A program made the translations under genes and the position numbers. A stretch of 64,000 nucleotides of DNA from Deltaproteobacteria bacterium (GTDB lineage: Bacteria > Lernaellota > Lernaellaia > JACKCT01): positions 16,992 to 80,991 of the forward strand of contig JADLEX010000143.1 in NCBI GenBank assembly GCA_020845895.1, written 5' to 3'. The notes under the pieces are model-generated. The model saw only the letters and a list, made by a program, of their open reading frames with translations. It searched no databases and had not been told where the DNA came from. Each line of letters starts with the position of its first letter. Position 1 is the first letter of the stretch. Positions 25,250-33,692 of the stretch are shown one piece after another.

Positions 25250-27394
25250 TCAGAACTTGATCGCCACCTGCGTCTTGAAGTTGCGACCCGCTTCGAGCGG
25301 CCCCGAACCGTGGAACTTGTACTTGCGGTCGAACGCGTTCTCGACCGACGTCACGGTCTCGATCCAGTCGTTGACCGTGAGTCCGAGGCGGAAATGCCAG
25401 ACCAGAAAGGCCGGCGTGCCGTCCTCGCCGATGCGCACGTCGTCCTTGTCGGCCTGCGAGAGGCGGTCCTGCTTCGACGCGGCCTCCATCGCCGTCTCGA
25501 ACCACAGCGGGTCCGCGCCGAGCTTGAGCCAACCCGTGCCCAGCAGCGGCGGAATGCGGCGTAGCGGCTCCTCGTCGGTCTCGTTCTGACCGAATGTGTA
25601 GTGCGCCGTGCCGCCCAGCGCGATCAGGTCCTCGAGCACCACCAGTCGGCTCGATGCCTCCCATCCGTAGATGAACGCCTCGCCCACGTTCTCATTGTGG
25701 TTCACCACATCGCCGTTGATCTCGGTCGCGCCGTTGTAGTCCGTCGGCTTGCGCACGATCAGGTCGGTGATCTGCGAGTAGTAGCCGAACAGTGAAAAGA
25801 ACGCGCGCTTGGCCGCGAGTCGATATCCGGCCTCGTACTGGATCATCTTCTCGGGTTCGATGTCGGAGTTGGGGATGTCATAGCGCCCGTCTTCGCTGCC
25901 CAGCTTCGACAGATCATCGATGCCCGGCGCGCGAAAACCCCGCGACGCGCCGAGGATGAAGTTGTGCGTATCCGCCGCCGTGAACATCGTGTGCGCGGCC
26001 CAGGTCACGTCGGTGATCGGTTCGTCCACCGTCACGTCGCCGAGCACCGGGTCCTCGAGATCGAAATCCGGTTGCATATAGCTGTAACGCACCCCCGGCA
26101 CGAGCCGCCACCACGTCACGGGCGTGAATCGCGCCTCGAGGTACGCGGCTGACGTGGTGTACGTCGCGCCGTCAGGCAGTTGCGGGTCCTGCTCGGTCGT
26201 ATCCCCGGTGACGAGGTCTTCAATCTCGCGCTCGCTGGAGACGTCGTCGCGATAGTATTCGCTTCCGAAGATGAATCGCGCCCATTTTCCCGTGGGCATT
26301 TCGATCTGCACGCCCGCGCCGACGGTATCGACGTGGTCGAGGTCCTTCGTCTCGAATGCGGGGTCCGCCGCATCGATTTTGCGGCGACCCTCAGTCTGCC
26401 GCTGGAACGAGCCCCAGAATTCGACGTGGTCCAGGTAGTCCGACAGATCGTTAAAGATGAGCTTGCTGTATCCGAGTCGTCGCTCCTGCGGGTCGTACTC
26501 GTTCTTGGGATTGCCGGGATCGTAGTTCGGAACTTGATTCATGTTCAGAAGCTGACCCGAGAACAGCCAGTCCACCTTGGGACCGATGTGAAAATCGAGG
26601 TTCGCCGCCACGTCGTCCTCGACATAACCGAATGGCGCTTGCAGGTGTTCGTCCTCGCCGCCGGGATCGATGTCGCCGAACGAGCGGGAGTTCGCCGACG
26701 CTGCGATTCCCATCACCTTGCCCGCGTTCATCGATGTGGACGCGTGCGAGAGCCGCTCGCTGTCGGCGGTCGAGAATCGGCCCATGATCCGGCCGTCGAG
26801 CCCGAATTTTTTCTCAAACTGGTCGCGTCGCACGGTGATGACGTTGATCGCGCCGCCCAGAGCATCGGACCCGTAAAGCACGGAACTCGGTCCGCGCACG
26901 ACCTCGATCCGGTCCACGAACAGAGGATCGATCGTGTTGAGGTACTGGTTCGGGCCGCTGCGATACGTGGAATTGTTGAGCCGGATTCCGTCGACCAGGT
27001 AGAGCACCTGATTACCCATCAGGCCGCGGATGAACGGAGCGCCGCCGCCGAGGTTCGTGCGCTGCACCATCACGCCTTCCTCGAAACGCAGCGCCTCGGG
27101 GACCGTGCGGCTCATGCGATCGTAGATTTCCTCGCCGGTCACGACCGAGACGGCGCGCGGCGCGAGCGCGAACTCCTCGCCGCTGCGCGATGGCGTCACG
27201 AGCACCTCGGCGAGTTCGGTCGCGGGTGAATAGTCCATCGCCGGCGCGCCGTCGGGATCGGGCATTGCCGGCGGCGGCGACGCGGGCGAGAGCGTGGTCG
27301 CCGGGGGATCGGCCTCATCCTCCGCGAATGCGCCGAACGGAACGACAGTCAGGAACACCGCGAGGGCCCAACCAAGAAGTCGAATCCTATTCAC
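25250..27394 (-). CDS. TonB-dependent outer-membrane receptor
   Basis: A 714-aa receptor with a signal peptide (LLGWALAVFLTVVPFGAFAED), a Pro-rich linker, a TonB-box-like LAEVLVTPSR, a plug domain (FIRGLMGNQVLYLVDGIRLNN, then VVRGPSSVLYGSDALGGAINVI) and a long beta-barrel ending in a C-terminal Phe (TQVAIKF), as outer-membrane proteins usually do. Plug features such as the Asp-Gly-Ile-Arg motif resemble receptors for cobalamin, haem or siderophores, but the ligand cannot be assigned. The start is GTG 27394, with GGAG 8 bases upstream and the signal peptide immediately after. No ExbB/ExbD/TonB genes are nearby. Confidence 0.93.
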   Translation of the reverse strand: MNRIRLLGWALAVFLTVVPFGAFAEDEADPPATTLSPASPPPAMPDPDGAPAMDYSPATELAEVLVTPSRSGEEFALAPRAVSVVTGEEIYDRMSRTVPEALRFEEGVMVQRTNLGGGAPFIRGLMGNQVLYLVDGIRLNNSTYRSGPNQYLNTIDPLFVDRIEVVRGPSSVLYGSDALGGAINVITVRRDQFEKKFGLDGRIMGRFSTADSERLSHASTSMNAGKVMGIAASANSRSFGDIDPGGEDEHLQAPFGYVEDDVAANLDFHIGPKVDWLFSGQLLNMNQVPNYDPGNPKNEYDPQERRLGYSKLIFNDLSDYLDHVEFWGSFQRQTEGRRKIDAADPAFETKDLDHVDTVGAGVQIEMPTGKWARFIFGSEYYRDDVSSEREIEDLVTGDTTEQDPQLPDGATYTTSAAYLEARFTPVTWWRLVPGVRYSYMQPDFDLEDPVLGDVTVDEPITDVTWAAHTMFTAADTHNFILGASRGFRAPGIDDLSKLGSEDGRYDIPNSDIEPEKMIQYEAGYRLAAKRAFFSLFGYYSQITDLIVRKPTDYNGATEINGDVVNHNENVGEAFIYGWEASSRLVVLEDLIALGGTAHYTFGQNETDEEPLRRIPPLLGTGWLKLGADPLWFETAMEAASKQDRLSQADKDDVRIGEDGTPAFLVWHFRLGLTVNDWIETVTSVENAFDRKYKFHGSGPLEAGRNFKTQVAIKF

Positions 27395-27621
27395 GAAACA
27401 CTCCGGGTAGCGGGTTGGTTTTGCACGGGCGAACTCGATCCTATCGAAGCCCAAACGGCTACGCAAGCGAGCCCCCCATGCCTTTGCGCGAGCGCGCGAT
27501 GGCGGTCACTTTTTTCGCCGATGCCATCACGAACGGTTGACCGTCCCCGTCCGCGCGCTACGATAAGCCGTTCCGAAATGGGCTGTTTGTTCGTCTCACC
27601 CGTGACCCGTGGGAGGTTTGC

Positions 27622-27963
27622 ATGGAAATCGTTGCCCTTTTGATCCAGCTCGCGATCCTGGCCTTTTTCGTCGTCGTCGGTTGGAAGATCTTCGTCAAGG
27701 CCGGCGAGCCCGGCTGGGCGGCGATCGTGCCGATCTACAACATCATCGTGTTCCTCAAGATCATCGGCAAGCCGGTGTGGTGGATCGTCCTGTTCCTCAT
27801 CCCGATCGTCAATTTCGTCATCGCCATCATCGCGTCGATCGAGCTCGCCAAGTGCTTCGGCAAGAGCACGGGCTTCGGCGTCGGACTCGCGTTCCTCGGC
27901 TTCATCTTCGCGCCGATTCTGGCGTTCGGCGACGCGACCTATCAGGGCCCCGCGTCGGCATAA
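27622..27963 (+). CDS. Small membrane protein, DUF5684-like
   Basis: A 113-aa protein with three or four hydrophobic helices. GWAAIVPIYNIIVFLKIIGKP in the middle and FLIPIVNFVIAIIASIELAKCFGK after it are the pattern I associate with DUF5684, a family of small bacterial membrane proteins without known function. ATG 27622 follows GGGAGG. It is a single-gene unit closed by a strong terminator. Confidence 0.8.
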   Translation: MEIVALLIQLAILAFFVVVGWKIFVKAGEPGWAAIVPIYNIIVFLKIIGKPVWWIVLFLIPIVNFVIAIIASIELAKCFGKSTGFGVGLAFLGFIFAPILAFGDATYQGPASA

Positions 27964-27986
27964 CCGCTATTCATCCAAACGATCGC

Positions 27987-28020
27987 GAGGCGCCGGCATT
28001 CCCGGCGCCTCGTTTCGTTT
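27987..28020 (+). terminator. Intrinsic terminator after the DUF5684-like gene
   Basis: A perfect 10-bp stem (27987-27996 with 28002-28011) has a 5-base CATTC loop and is followed by GTTTCGTTTT. It lies 24 bp after the stop codon. The convergent S9 peptidase gene ends just beyond at 28037, so the hairpin may serve both genes. Confidence 0.8.
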
Positions 28021-28036
28021 TCGCCGGCGTAAACCG

Positions 28037-30115
28037 TCAGGGATTCGGATTCGCGGGCAACCCCGGCACCAGCTCCGATCCGTGGCGGATCTCGATGCTC
28101 GAACCCCCGAAATCGTCGCCCACCGGTTCGTAACGACCACCCAGGCACTGGCCCAGAAACGCGTCGGTCACCGCATAAAACGACATGCGGTTCTTCGGCT
28201 TGGCGAAGCCGTGCCCCTCGTCCGGATATAGCACGTACGTCACGCCGATGCCGTTTTTCGTCATCGAGTCGACAATCTGATCCGATTCGGCCTGCTTGAC
28301 GCGCGGATCGTTCGCCCCCTGCGCGATCAGGAGCGGCTTGCGGATCTTATCCGCATGCGTGAGCGGTGAACGCGCGGTCAGCAGCGCGCGGCCCTCGGGC
28401 GTACGAGGATCGCCCACGCGGGTCGTGAACATATCCATCATCGGTTTCCAGTACGGCGGAATCGTCTCGATCAGCGTGATGAGGTTCGAGGGACCGACGA
28501 TGTCCACGCCGCACGCGAAGACGTCGGGCGTGAAAGCCAGACCGACGAGCGTGGCGTAACCGCCGTAGCTGCCGCCCATGATCGCGATCCGGTCGGGCAT
28601 GGCGATTTTGCCCTCGATCGCCCACCGGACCGAATCGATCACGTCGTCGTGCATTTTGCCCGCCCACTCGCCGTCGCCCGCGTTCAGAAACGCCTTGCCG
28701 AAGCCGGTCGAGCCTCGGAAGTTCACGTCGAGCACGGCGTAACCGCGATTCGCGAGCCACTGGTGCCACGGGTTGTAGCCCCACTCCTCGCGCGCCCAAG
28801 GTCCGCCGTGCACCGAAACGACCATAGGCACGGGCCGGTCGGGTCGGCCATCGCCGTCGGAGTCGGTCTCGCGCGGGAGTGACAGGTAGTTCACGAGTGT
28901 CAGGCCGTCGCGCGTCGTCACCTGCACGGGGTGCATGTGGACGAGCGGCAGGGACTCGAGGGCCTTGCGGTTGGCGAAGAGAAACCGAATCTCGCCCGAG
29001 TCGCGATCGAAGAGGTAGTAACGCACGGGCCCGTCGTCCGCGAGATCGACGACGATCCACCGCCGGTCGTCGAGCGTACCGTCGATCACTTCAATGTCGC
29101 CCGCAAGCTTGGCGCGCAGCCGCTGCATGTCCGGCCGGATGGACTCGTCGAGGATCGTCCACTCGGTGCGCTCGTACGTGGACGCCGCCGCCTGGATCGT
29201 CTTTTCCGTGGGATGCGCCATCACGCCGCTCACGTCGGCGCGCGCGTTTTCGTAGATCGTCTTCGCAGCGCCCGTCGCCAGATCCACGCTCGTGAGCGCG
29301 GCCGTGTTGCGCCCGCGGCTGTCGATCAGATAGATCGACGTGGCCGATTTGTCGAATCCGGAGATGCTGGTTGTCATCGAGTCTTCGCGTCCCACCGTCA
29401 TGTACGGTTCAAACGCGCCGTCCTTCGCAATCAGGTAGTCCGTCCCGCCGTCCTCTCGCATCTTCACCGCGAAACGCACCCGGTAATCGTCATCCACCAA
29501 AAATCCCGCATAGCCGTCATTTCGCTGAATCAACTCGCGTGCGCCGATCGCGAGGTCGATCCGGTAGAGATCGTGAAACTCGGGATCGCGATCGTTGAGA
29601 CCGACGACGATCGAGTCGGGATGCTTCGGACTCACCGCTTCGATTTGTGCCTGAACCTTGTCGAACGGTGTCAGATCGCGCGTTTCGTTCGTCGTCAGAT
29701 CGACCGCGTAAACGCGCCAGTTCTCGTCGCCGCCCTGATCCTGCAGATACAGGATGCGGTCGCCGAGGTACGGCCAGAAGTACATGCGAATGCCGCGATC
29801 GCGATCCCGCGTCACCGGCTTGGCCGATAACGGCGCATCGGCGGGTCCCACCCAGACGTTGAGCACGCCGTCGACCGCGGCGAGGTAGCTGATCCGCGTG
29901 CCGTCGGGGCTGAGTTTGACGCCCGCAATGTCGGGATTTCCGAAAAAGGTCTCGCGCGCGATGAGCTGCGGAGCCAACGGCGCGATCTCGCTTTGCGACA
30001 CCGGATTTTTTCCCGCCGAGCAGGCCGTTCCGAGCGCAAGAGCGAAAATCGCCAGGACAACGCAAGTCCAGGTCAACGAGCAAAATCGGGTTGGATGCAC
30101 GGCCGATCCTTTCAT
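28037..30115 (-). CDS. Secreted S9-family prolyl oligopeptidase-like peptidase
   Basis: A 692-aa alpha/beta-hydrolase peptidase. An N-terminal hydrophobic signal (TWTCVVLAIFALALGTAC) is followed by a WD40-like beta-propeller (about 50-400) with repeats such as LSPDGTRISYLAA. The C-terminal catalytic domain has GGSYGG (nucleophile Ser516), Asp603 in GANDPRV and His635 in DEGHGFAKP, a complete Ser-Asp-His triad. It probably degrades peptides in the periplasm or at the cell surface, and the Cys after the signal may be lipidated. ATG 30115 is chosen because the signal peptide follows; the frame is open further upstream to 30253 without any signal. Confidence 0.9.
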   Translation of the reverse strand: MKGSAVHPTRFCSLTWTCVVLAIFALALGTACSAGKNPVSQSEIAPLAPQLIARETFFGNPDIAGVKLSPDGTRISYLAAVDGVLNVWVGPADAPLSAKPVTRDRDRGIRMYFWPYLGDRILYLQDQGGDENWRVYAVDLTTNETRDLTPFDKVQAQIEAVSPKHPDSIVVGLNDRDPEFHDLYRIDLAIGARELIQRNDGYAGFLVDDDYRVRFAVKMREDGGTDYLIAKDGAFEPYMTVGREDSMTTSISGFDKSATSIYLIDSRGRNTAALTSVDLATGAAKTIYENARADVSGVMAHPTEKTIQAAASTYERTEWTILDESIRPDMQRLRAKLAGDIEVIDGTLDDRRWIVVDLADDGPVRYYLFDRDSGEIRFLFANRKALESLPLVHMHPVQVTTRDGLTLVNYLSLPRETDSDGDGRPDRPVPMVVSVHGGPWAREEWGYNPWHQWLANRGYAVLDVNFRGSTGFGKAFLNAGDGEWAGKMHDDVIDSVRWAIEGKIAMPDRIAIMGGSYGGYATLVGLAFTPDVFACGVDIVGPSNLITLIETIPPYWKPMMDMFTTRVGDPRTPEGRALLTARSPLTHADKIRKPLLIAQGANDPRVKQAESDQIVDSMTKNGIGVTYVLYPDEGHGFAKPKNRMSFYAVTDAFLGQCLGGRYEPVGDDFGGSSIEIRHGSELVPGLPANPNP

Positions 30116-30549
30116 GTTGAAGGTCGCGGGCCTCGGCCGCATGCCTACCACAACCGTCGCGGCCTGAGAACGCGAGTTTCCGCGGGTGATGCGGGACCGA
30201 ACACAGGCAGGAGAACTTGTTCCGGTGGGATCGGTCGAGGGAAGGAGGGCCATTTGGGCTTCTGCCGCGACCGAACAAGCCTCAAATTCCTCAATACTTA
30301 TGTATTTTCATATATTTTTATATTTTATGATTATTTTATTTTTCCGCAGTATCTCAATATCCCATGCATCTAGTGGATATTCATGTGTTTTTCTTCTTGA
30401 TAAAGAAGTTCGTTCCGTCGTAGGATCATCCTGACGGCAAAAGGGTTATCGGCCCGATTGCCGGGGGACTTTAGGGTTTTCTTGAGGCGAGTTTCACGGG
30501 ATCCAAAGGTTGCGGCGCAAAGCCGCAGCGAACGAGGGGAGGATCGAAC
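30116..30549. promoter_or_regulatory. Intergenic region with a sharp AT-rich island
   Basis: This 434-bp gap separates the divergent S9 peptidase and repeat-protein genes. About 30285-30375 is strikingly AT-rich (for example TATTTTCATATATTTTTATA near 30302), against a GC-rich background everywhere else. It probably supplies one or more promoters or binds a nucleoid protein. The strong ribosome-binding site GGGGAGGA lies at 30536-30543, just before ATG 30550. I see no gene: the frame 30186-30434 only reads through the AT island. Confidence 0.55.
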
Positions 30550-31131
30550 ATGCATCGTCTCGAAACTTGGTGGAAAGCCGGCTCCGCCCAGAAGAAGTTT
30601 GCGCTCGCGATCGCGCTGTTTTTCGCGTGCGAACTGCTCTTCATGGCCTTCGCCGACTTCCCCACCGCCGGTGAAGCGGTGGTCGACGCATCCAGCGAAG
30701 CTGTGATTCAGACTTCGGGCGTCGGCTGGACGGGCATTCTGCCCGCGTGGTTCATCAACCTGTTCGGCACGGAAGCCATCAACACCGCCGGGGTTGGCTG
30801 GACGGGCATTCTGCCTGCCTGGTTCATCAACCTGTTCGGCGCCGAGCCCATCACCACGGCCGGCGTCGGCTGGACGGGCATTCTGCCTGCCTGGTTCATC
30901 AACCTGTTCGGCATGGAGCCGATCACCACGGCCGGCGTCGGCTGGACGGGCATCCTGCCCGCGTGGTTCATCAATCTGTTCGGCGTCGAGCCCATCACCA
31001 CGTCCGGCGTCGGCTGGACGGGCATCCTGCCCGCTTGGTTCATCAACCTGTTCGGCCCCGAACCCATCACCACGTCCGGTGTGGGGTGGACCGGGATCAT
31101 CCCGATCTGGATCATCAACCTGTTCGGCTGA
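30550..31131 (+). CDS. Membrane protein of six 24-residue GVGWTGILPAWFINLFG repeats, unknown function
   Basis: A 193-aa protein. Residues 1-18 are basic, about 19-36 form a hydrophobic helix (FALAIALFFACELLFMAF), and 37-56 link to the repeats. From residue 57 a 24-residue unit occurs five times in full (57, 81, 105, 129, 153) and once truncated (177-193). The core GVGWTGILPAWFINLFG is nearly invariant; the spacer varies at one position (T/A/M/V/P) in the form xEPITT. Each unit pairs an aromatic hydrophobic helix-like stretch with a short polar turn, so a membrane-embedded repeat array or a self-assembling structure is possible. I know no matching family. It is a single-gene unit with a strong ribosome-binding site, an AT-rich upstream region and its own terminator. 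Confidence 0.85.
   Translation: MHRLETWWKAGSAQKKFALAIALFFACELLFMAFADFPTAGEAVVDASSEAVIQTSGVGWTGILPAWFINLFGTEAINTAGVGWTGILPAWFINLFGAEPITTAGVGWTGILPAWFINLFGMEPITTAGVGWTGILPAWFINLFGVEPITTSGVGWTGILPAWFINLFGPEPITTSGVGWTGIIPIWIINLFG
30718..31128 (+). repeat. Tandem 72-bp coding repeat, 5.7 copies
   Basis: The DNA behind the repeat protein is a direct tandem array with a 72-bp period beginning at 30718, 30790, 30862, 30934, 31006 and 31078. Copies differ mainly at synonymous third positions and at the variable spacer codon; the last copy is the most divergent (IIPIWIINLFG). This pattern suggests expansion by slippage or recombination with selection to keep the protein motif. Copy number may vary between strains. 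Confidence 0.92.
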
Positions 31132-31155
31132 TCCGACCGGCATCTGCGATCTCGA

Positions 31156-31187
31156 CGGGGAATCCGCAACCGCGGGTTCCCCGTTTT
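31156..31187 (+). terminator. Intrinsic terminator after the repeat-protein gene
   Basis: A 12-bp stem with one G-T wobble (31156-31167 with 31172-31183) has an AACC loop and is followed by TTTTCGTTT. It lies 25 bp after the stop of the repeat protein and isolates it from the OmpA-like gene. Confidence 0.8.
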
Positions 31188-31349
31188 CGTTTCCGCCCCG
31201 GGCACCCGGTTCCGGCCCGGCAAGGTGGTCGTACAAAAATTCCGCACGCCGCCCGCTGTAAGGCTTGCCCTTTTTCTCAGCTATTCTATGATAAGTGCCG
31301 TTCGCTCATGGATTTTTCCGAAAACCGACGACTCCGATCGGAGGATCCC

Positions 31350-32129
31350 ATGCAGGCCCGAAGCCGTGTAGTCTGGACCGCCTGTTTCGCCTTGGTGCTA
31401 ACCATGGCCATGGCGGGGTGCGCCGACAAGGAATATCCCGCGGAACTCACCGCGGCAAAGGCCGCCGTGGCCGACGCCAAAGCCGAAGGCGCTGCCGATT
31501 CGTGCCCGGACGAGTACGGTTCCGCCGAAGCCGCGCTGAAAAAGGCCGAGGCGCTGTACGACGAGGGTGAGGACGACGAGATGAAGGCCACCGCGCTGGA
31601 GTCGTCGAAACTCGCGCAGATCGCCGAGGACTGCGCCAGCGGCAAAAAGGCGACCGCGCCGAGTACGCTGCTCGAAGGCGAACTTCCCGAGGAACTCGCG
31701 AAGTATCAGGAATCGATCCTCTTCGATTTCAATTCCAACACGATTCGCCCATCCGAGGCCGCCAAGCTCAAGGGCATCGCGAACTTCATCAAGCAGCAGC
31801 AGGAAAATACGAAGTTTTGGGTGATCCTGACCTGCCACGCCGATCGCCCCGGCAGCCCGCAGGAGAACTTCTTCCTGAGCAAGCGGCGCGGCATTGTCGT
31901 GCGCAATTTCCTGATGGATCAGGGCGTCGATAAAGACCGCGTTCTCGTCCAGCCGATGGGCGAATACCTCGCCGCGTCGAAACAGGGCAAGGACAACATG
32001 AATCAGGACTTCCGAAAGGTCGTCTTCACGCTGTATCCGTACAAGGCGCTTCCCGGCCAGGTCGAGGGCAGCCCCTTCATCCCGGGTGCGTACAACTACT
32101 ATTCCGGAGCCTTCAAGACCTCGAAGTAA
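31350..32129 (+). CDS. OmpA-family peptidoglycan-associated lipoprotein
   Basis: A 259-aa lipoprotein. The signal ACFALVLTMAMAGC ends at a lipid-modifiable Cys. It is followed by an Ala/Lys/Glu-rich helical region (about 25-105) and an OmpA C-terminal domain (about 115-235) with ESILFDFNSNTIRPSEAAKL, LTCHADRPGS, and the repeated helix LSKRRGIVVRNFLMDQGVD. This domain usually binds peptidoglycan and links it to the outer membrane. The usual His/Asp peptidoglycan-contact pattern is present in modified form (TCHADRPGS rather than GHTD). ATG 31350 has GGAGG upstream. An upstream in-frame ATG at 31308 is less likely. Confidence 0.87.
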   Translation: MQARSRVVWTACFALVLTMAMAGCADKEYPAELTAAKAAVADAKAEGAADSCPDEYGSAEAALKKAEALYDEGEDDEMKATALESSKLAQIAEDCASGKKATAPSTLLEGELPEELAKYQESILFDFNSNTIRPSEAAKLKGIANFIKQQQENTKFWVILTCHADRPGSPQENFFLSKRRGIVVRNFLMDQGVDKDRVLVQPMGEYLAASKQGKDNMNQDFRKVVFTLYPYKALPGQVEGSPFIPGAYNYYSGAFKTSK

Positions 32130-32164
32130 CCGAGCGGCGACGCCCTCGCCGACTTGTCCCCGTG

Positions 32165-32199
32165 AACCGGTCCACATAGAGTGTGGGCCGGTTTTCGTT
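32165..32199 (+). terminator. Intrinsic terminator after the OmpA-like gene
   Basis: A 12-bp stem with one G-T wobble (32165-32176 with 32182-32193) and a 5-base loop is followed by TTCGTTT. It lies between the OmpA-like gene and tsaD. Confidence 0.8.
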
Positions 32200-32214
32200 T
32201 GGGCCGACCGCAAA

Positions 32215-33237
32215 ATGCTCGTGTTGGGAATCGAATCCAGTTGCGACGACACCAGCGCCGCCGTCGTGGAAGACGGCACGCGCGTGCGCTCGTGCGTCGT
32301 CGCGCGTCAGGACGAATTCCACGCGAAATACGGCGGCGTGGTGCCGGAGATCGCCTCGCGAAAACACCTCGAAGTGATCGCGGCCGTGGTTCGTGAAGCT
32401 CACGCGCGGGCCGGAATCGAGAAGAGCGAAATCGGGGGCGTTGCGGTCAGCCAGGGTCCCGGCCTCGTGGGATCGCTCATCGTGGGCCTCAACTTCGCCA
32501 AAGCCTACGCCTACGCGGCGAACTTGCCGTTCATCGGAATCAACCACGTCGAGGGGCACCTGTGGGCTTCGCGACTCGGCGACCGTCCGGCCGAGCCGCC
32601 GTTCGTCGGTCTCGTCGTCAGCGGCGGGCACACGAATCTGTACTTGGTCGATGCCGACCGGTCCATGCGTCTCGTCGGACGCACCGTGGACGATGCGGCG
32701 GGCGAGTGCTTCGATAAGGTCGCGAAGATGCTCGGTCTCGGTTTTCCGGGCGGTGCGATGATCGATCGCCTCGCCGCGGGCGGCGATCCGGAGGGTGTGG
32801 ACCTGCCGCGCCCGCTGATTCGGTCGGGAGACTTTCGATTCAGCTTTTCCGGGCTCAAGACGGCCGTGCGCACGCACCTCGAACGTCGCGACATGCCCCC
32901 CGAGGGACGGGATCTCGGGGATCTTTGCGCGTCGCTCAACGCGGCCGTGGTCGACGTGCTGCTGGAGAAGCTGCAAGTGGCGGCACGGGAATTCGGCGTC
33001 GGCCGCGTGGTCATCGCGGGCGGCGTCGCGGCGAACCGCATGCTGCGCGAGTCCGCGGCGCGACGATTCGAGGGCGCTGGAATCGAGCTGTCCGTTCCCG
33101 ACTTTCTGTTTTGCACGGACAACGCGGCGATGATCGCCGCGGCCGGCGACTCGCTGCTCACCGCCGGAGTTCGCTCGCCGTGGACGGCGAACGCATACGC
33201 ATCGATCAAGAAGGTTTCGCGCGATGCCGCTTCGTAA
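32215..33237 (+). CDS. tsaD: tRNA N6-threonylcarbamoyladenosine transferase TsaD
   Basis: TsaD transfers the threonylcarbamoyl group to A37 of ANN-decoding tRNAs, in complex with TsaB and TsaE. The 340-aa protein starts VLGIESSCDDTSAAVV, has the metal-binding NHVEGHLWA (H-x3-H) and the nucleotide-binding VVSGGHTNLYLV, and ends with the TsaD pattern CTDNAAMIAAAG. ATG 32215 places the family N-terminus directly at the start. The ribosome-binding site is weak and lies just past the preceding terminator. The stop overlaps the DUF2062 gene by 14 bp. Confidence 0.97.
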   Translation: MLVLGIESSCDDTSAAVVEDGTRVRSCVVARQDEFHAKYGGVVPEIASRKHLEVIAAVVREAHARAGIEKSEIGGVAVSQGPGLVGSLIVGLNFAKAYAYAANLPFIGINHVEGHLWASRLGDRPAEPPFVGLVVSGGHTNLYLVDADRSMRLVGRTVDDAAGECFDKVAKMLGLGFPGGAMIDRLAAGGDPEGVDLPRPLIRSGDFRFSFSGLKTAVRTHLERRDMPPEGRDLGDLCASLNAAVVDVLLEKLQVAAREFGVGRVVIAGGVAANRMLRESAARRFEGAGIELSVPDFLFCTDNAAMIAAAGDSLLTAGVRSPWTANAYASIKKVSRDAAS

Positions 33238-33691
33238 AGCGTGGGCGCGATTTCGAGAAACATTCCTCTCCCTGCGCGGATCGCCCAATTACATCGCGTT
33301 CAGTTTCGCCGTGGGCATGGTCATCGCGTTCTGCCCGTTTTTCGGCCTCCATACGGTGCTGAGCGCCATCGTGGCGATCGCGTTCCGCCTGAATTTTCCG
33401 GCCACCTATCTGGCCGCGTGGCTCTCGAACCCGCTCACGATCGCGTTTTTTCTCGCCGCCGAGTACGAAACCGGGCGCGTCTTTCTGGGCTGGGAGCGCG
33501 TTCGTCTCCCCCATTCCGAGATCACCATCGATGCGCTCAAGTCCACGGGCTGGTCGCTGATCGCGCCCCTGCTGATCGGATGGGCGATTCTCGGCATGCT
33601 CTCCGGTGTCGCGTCGTTTCCGTTGGTACGCGGCGCCATTATCAAGGCCCGGTCGCGGAAATCCGAGCCGAACCCGGAAACGGGTCCATGA
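33224..33691 (+). CDS. DUF2062-domain membrane protein
   Basis: A 155-aa integral membrane protein. SPNYIAFSFAVGMVIAFCPFFGLHT near the N-terminus and LAAWLSNPLTIAFFLAAEYETGR in the middle match DUF2062, followed by another helix pair (LIAPLLIGWAILGMLSG). The biochemical function of the family is not established. The start overlaps tsaD by 14 bp, and rsmA begins two bases after its end, so the three genes form one operon. Confidence 0.88.
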   Translation: MPLRKAWARFRETFLSLRGSPNYIAFSFAVGMVIAFCPFFGLHTVLSAIVAIAFRLNFPATYLAAWLSNPLTIAFFLAAEYETGRVFLGWERVRLPHSEITIDALKSTGWSLIAPLLIGWAILGMLSGVASFPLVRGAIIKARSRKSEPNPETGP

Positions 33692-33692
33692 G

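Noticed and set aside
30186..30434. A small hydrophobic open frame across the AT-rich island
   Set aside because: Its hydrophobic stretch only reflects T-rich codons in the AT island. There is no ribosome-binding site and no family resemblance.
30718..31128. The 72-bp direct repeats as a CRISPR array
   Set aside because: The repeats are contiguous, without unique spacers, lie wholly inside a coding frame and keep a protein motif. No cas genes are present in the window.
30370..31236. A repetitive minus-strand frame opposite the 24-residue repeat protein
   Set aside because: Its repeats follow trivially from the 72-bp DNA repeat. It lacks a sensible start or ribosome-binding site, whereas the plus-strand frame has both plus a terminator.
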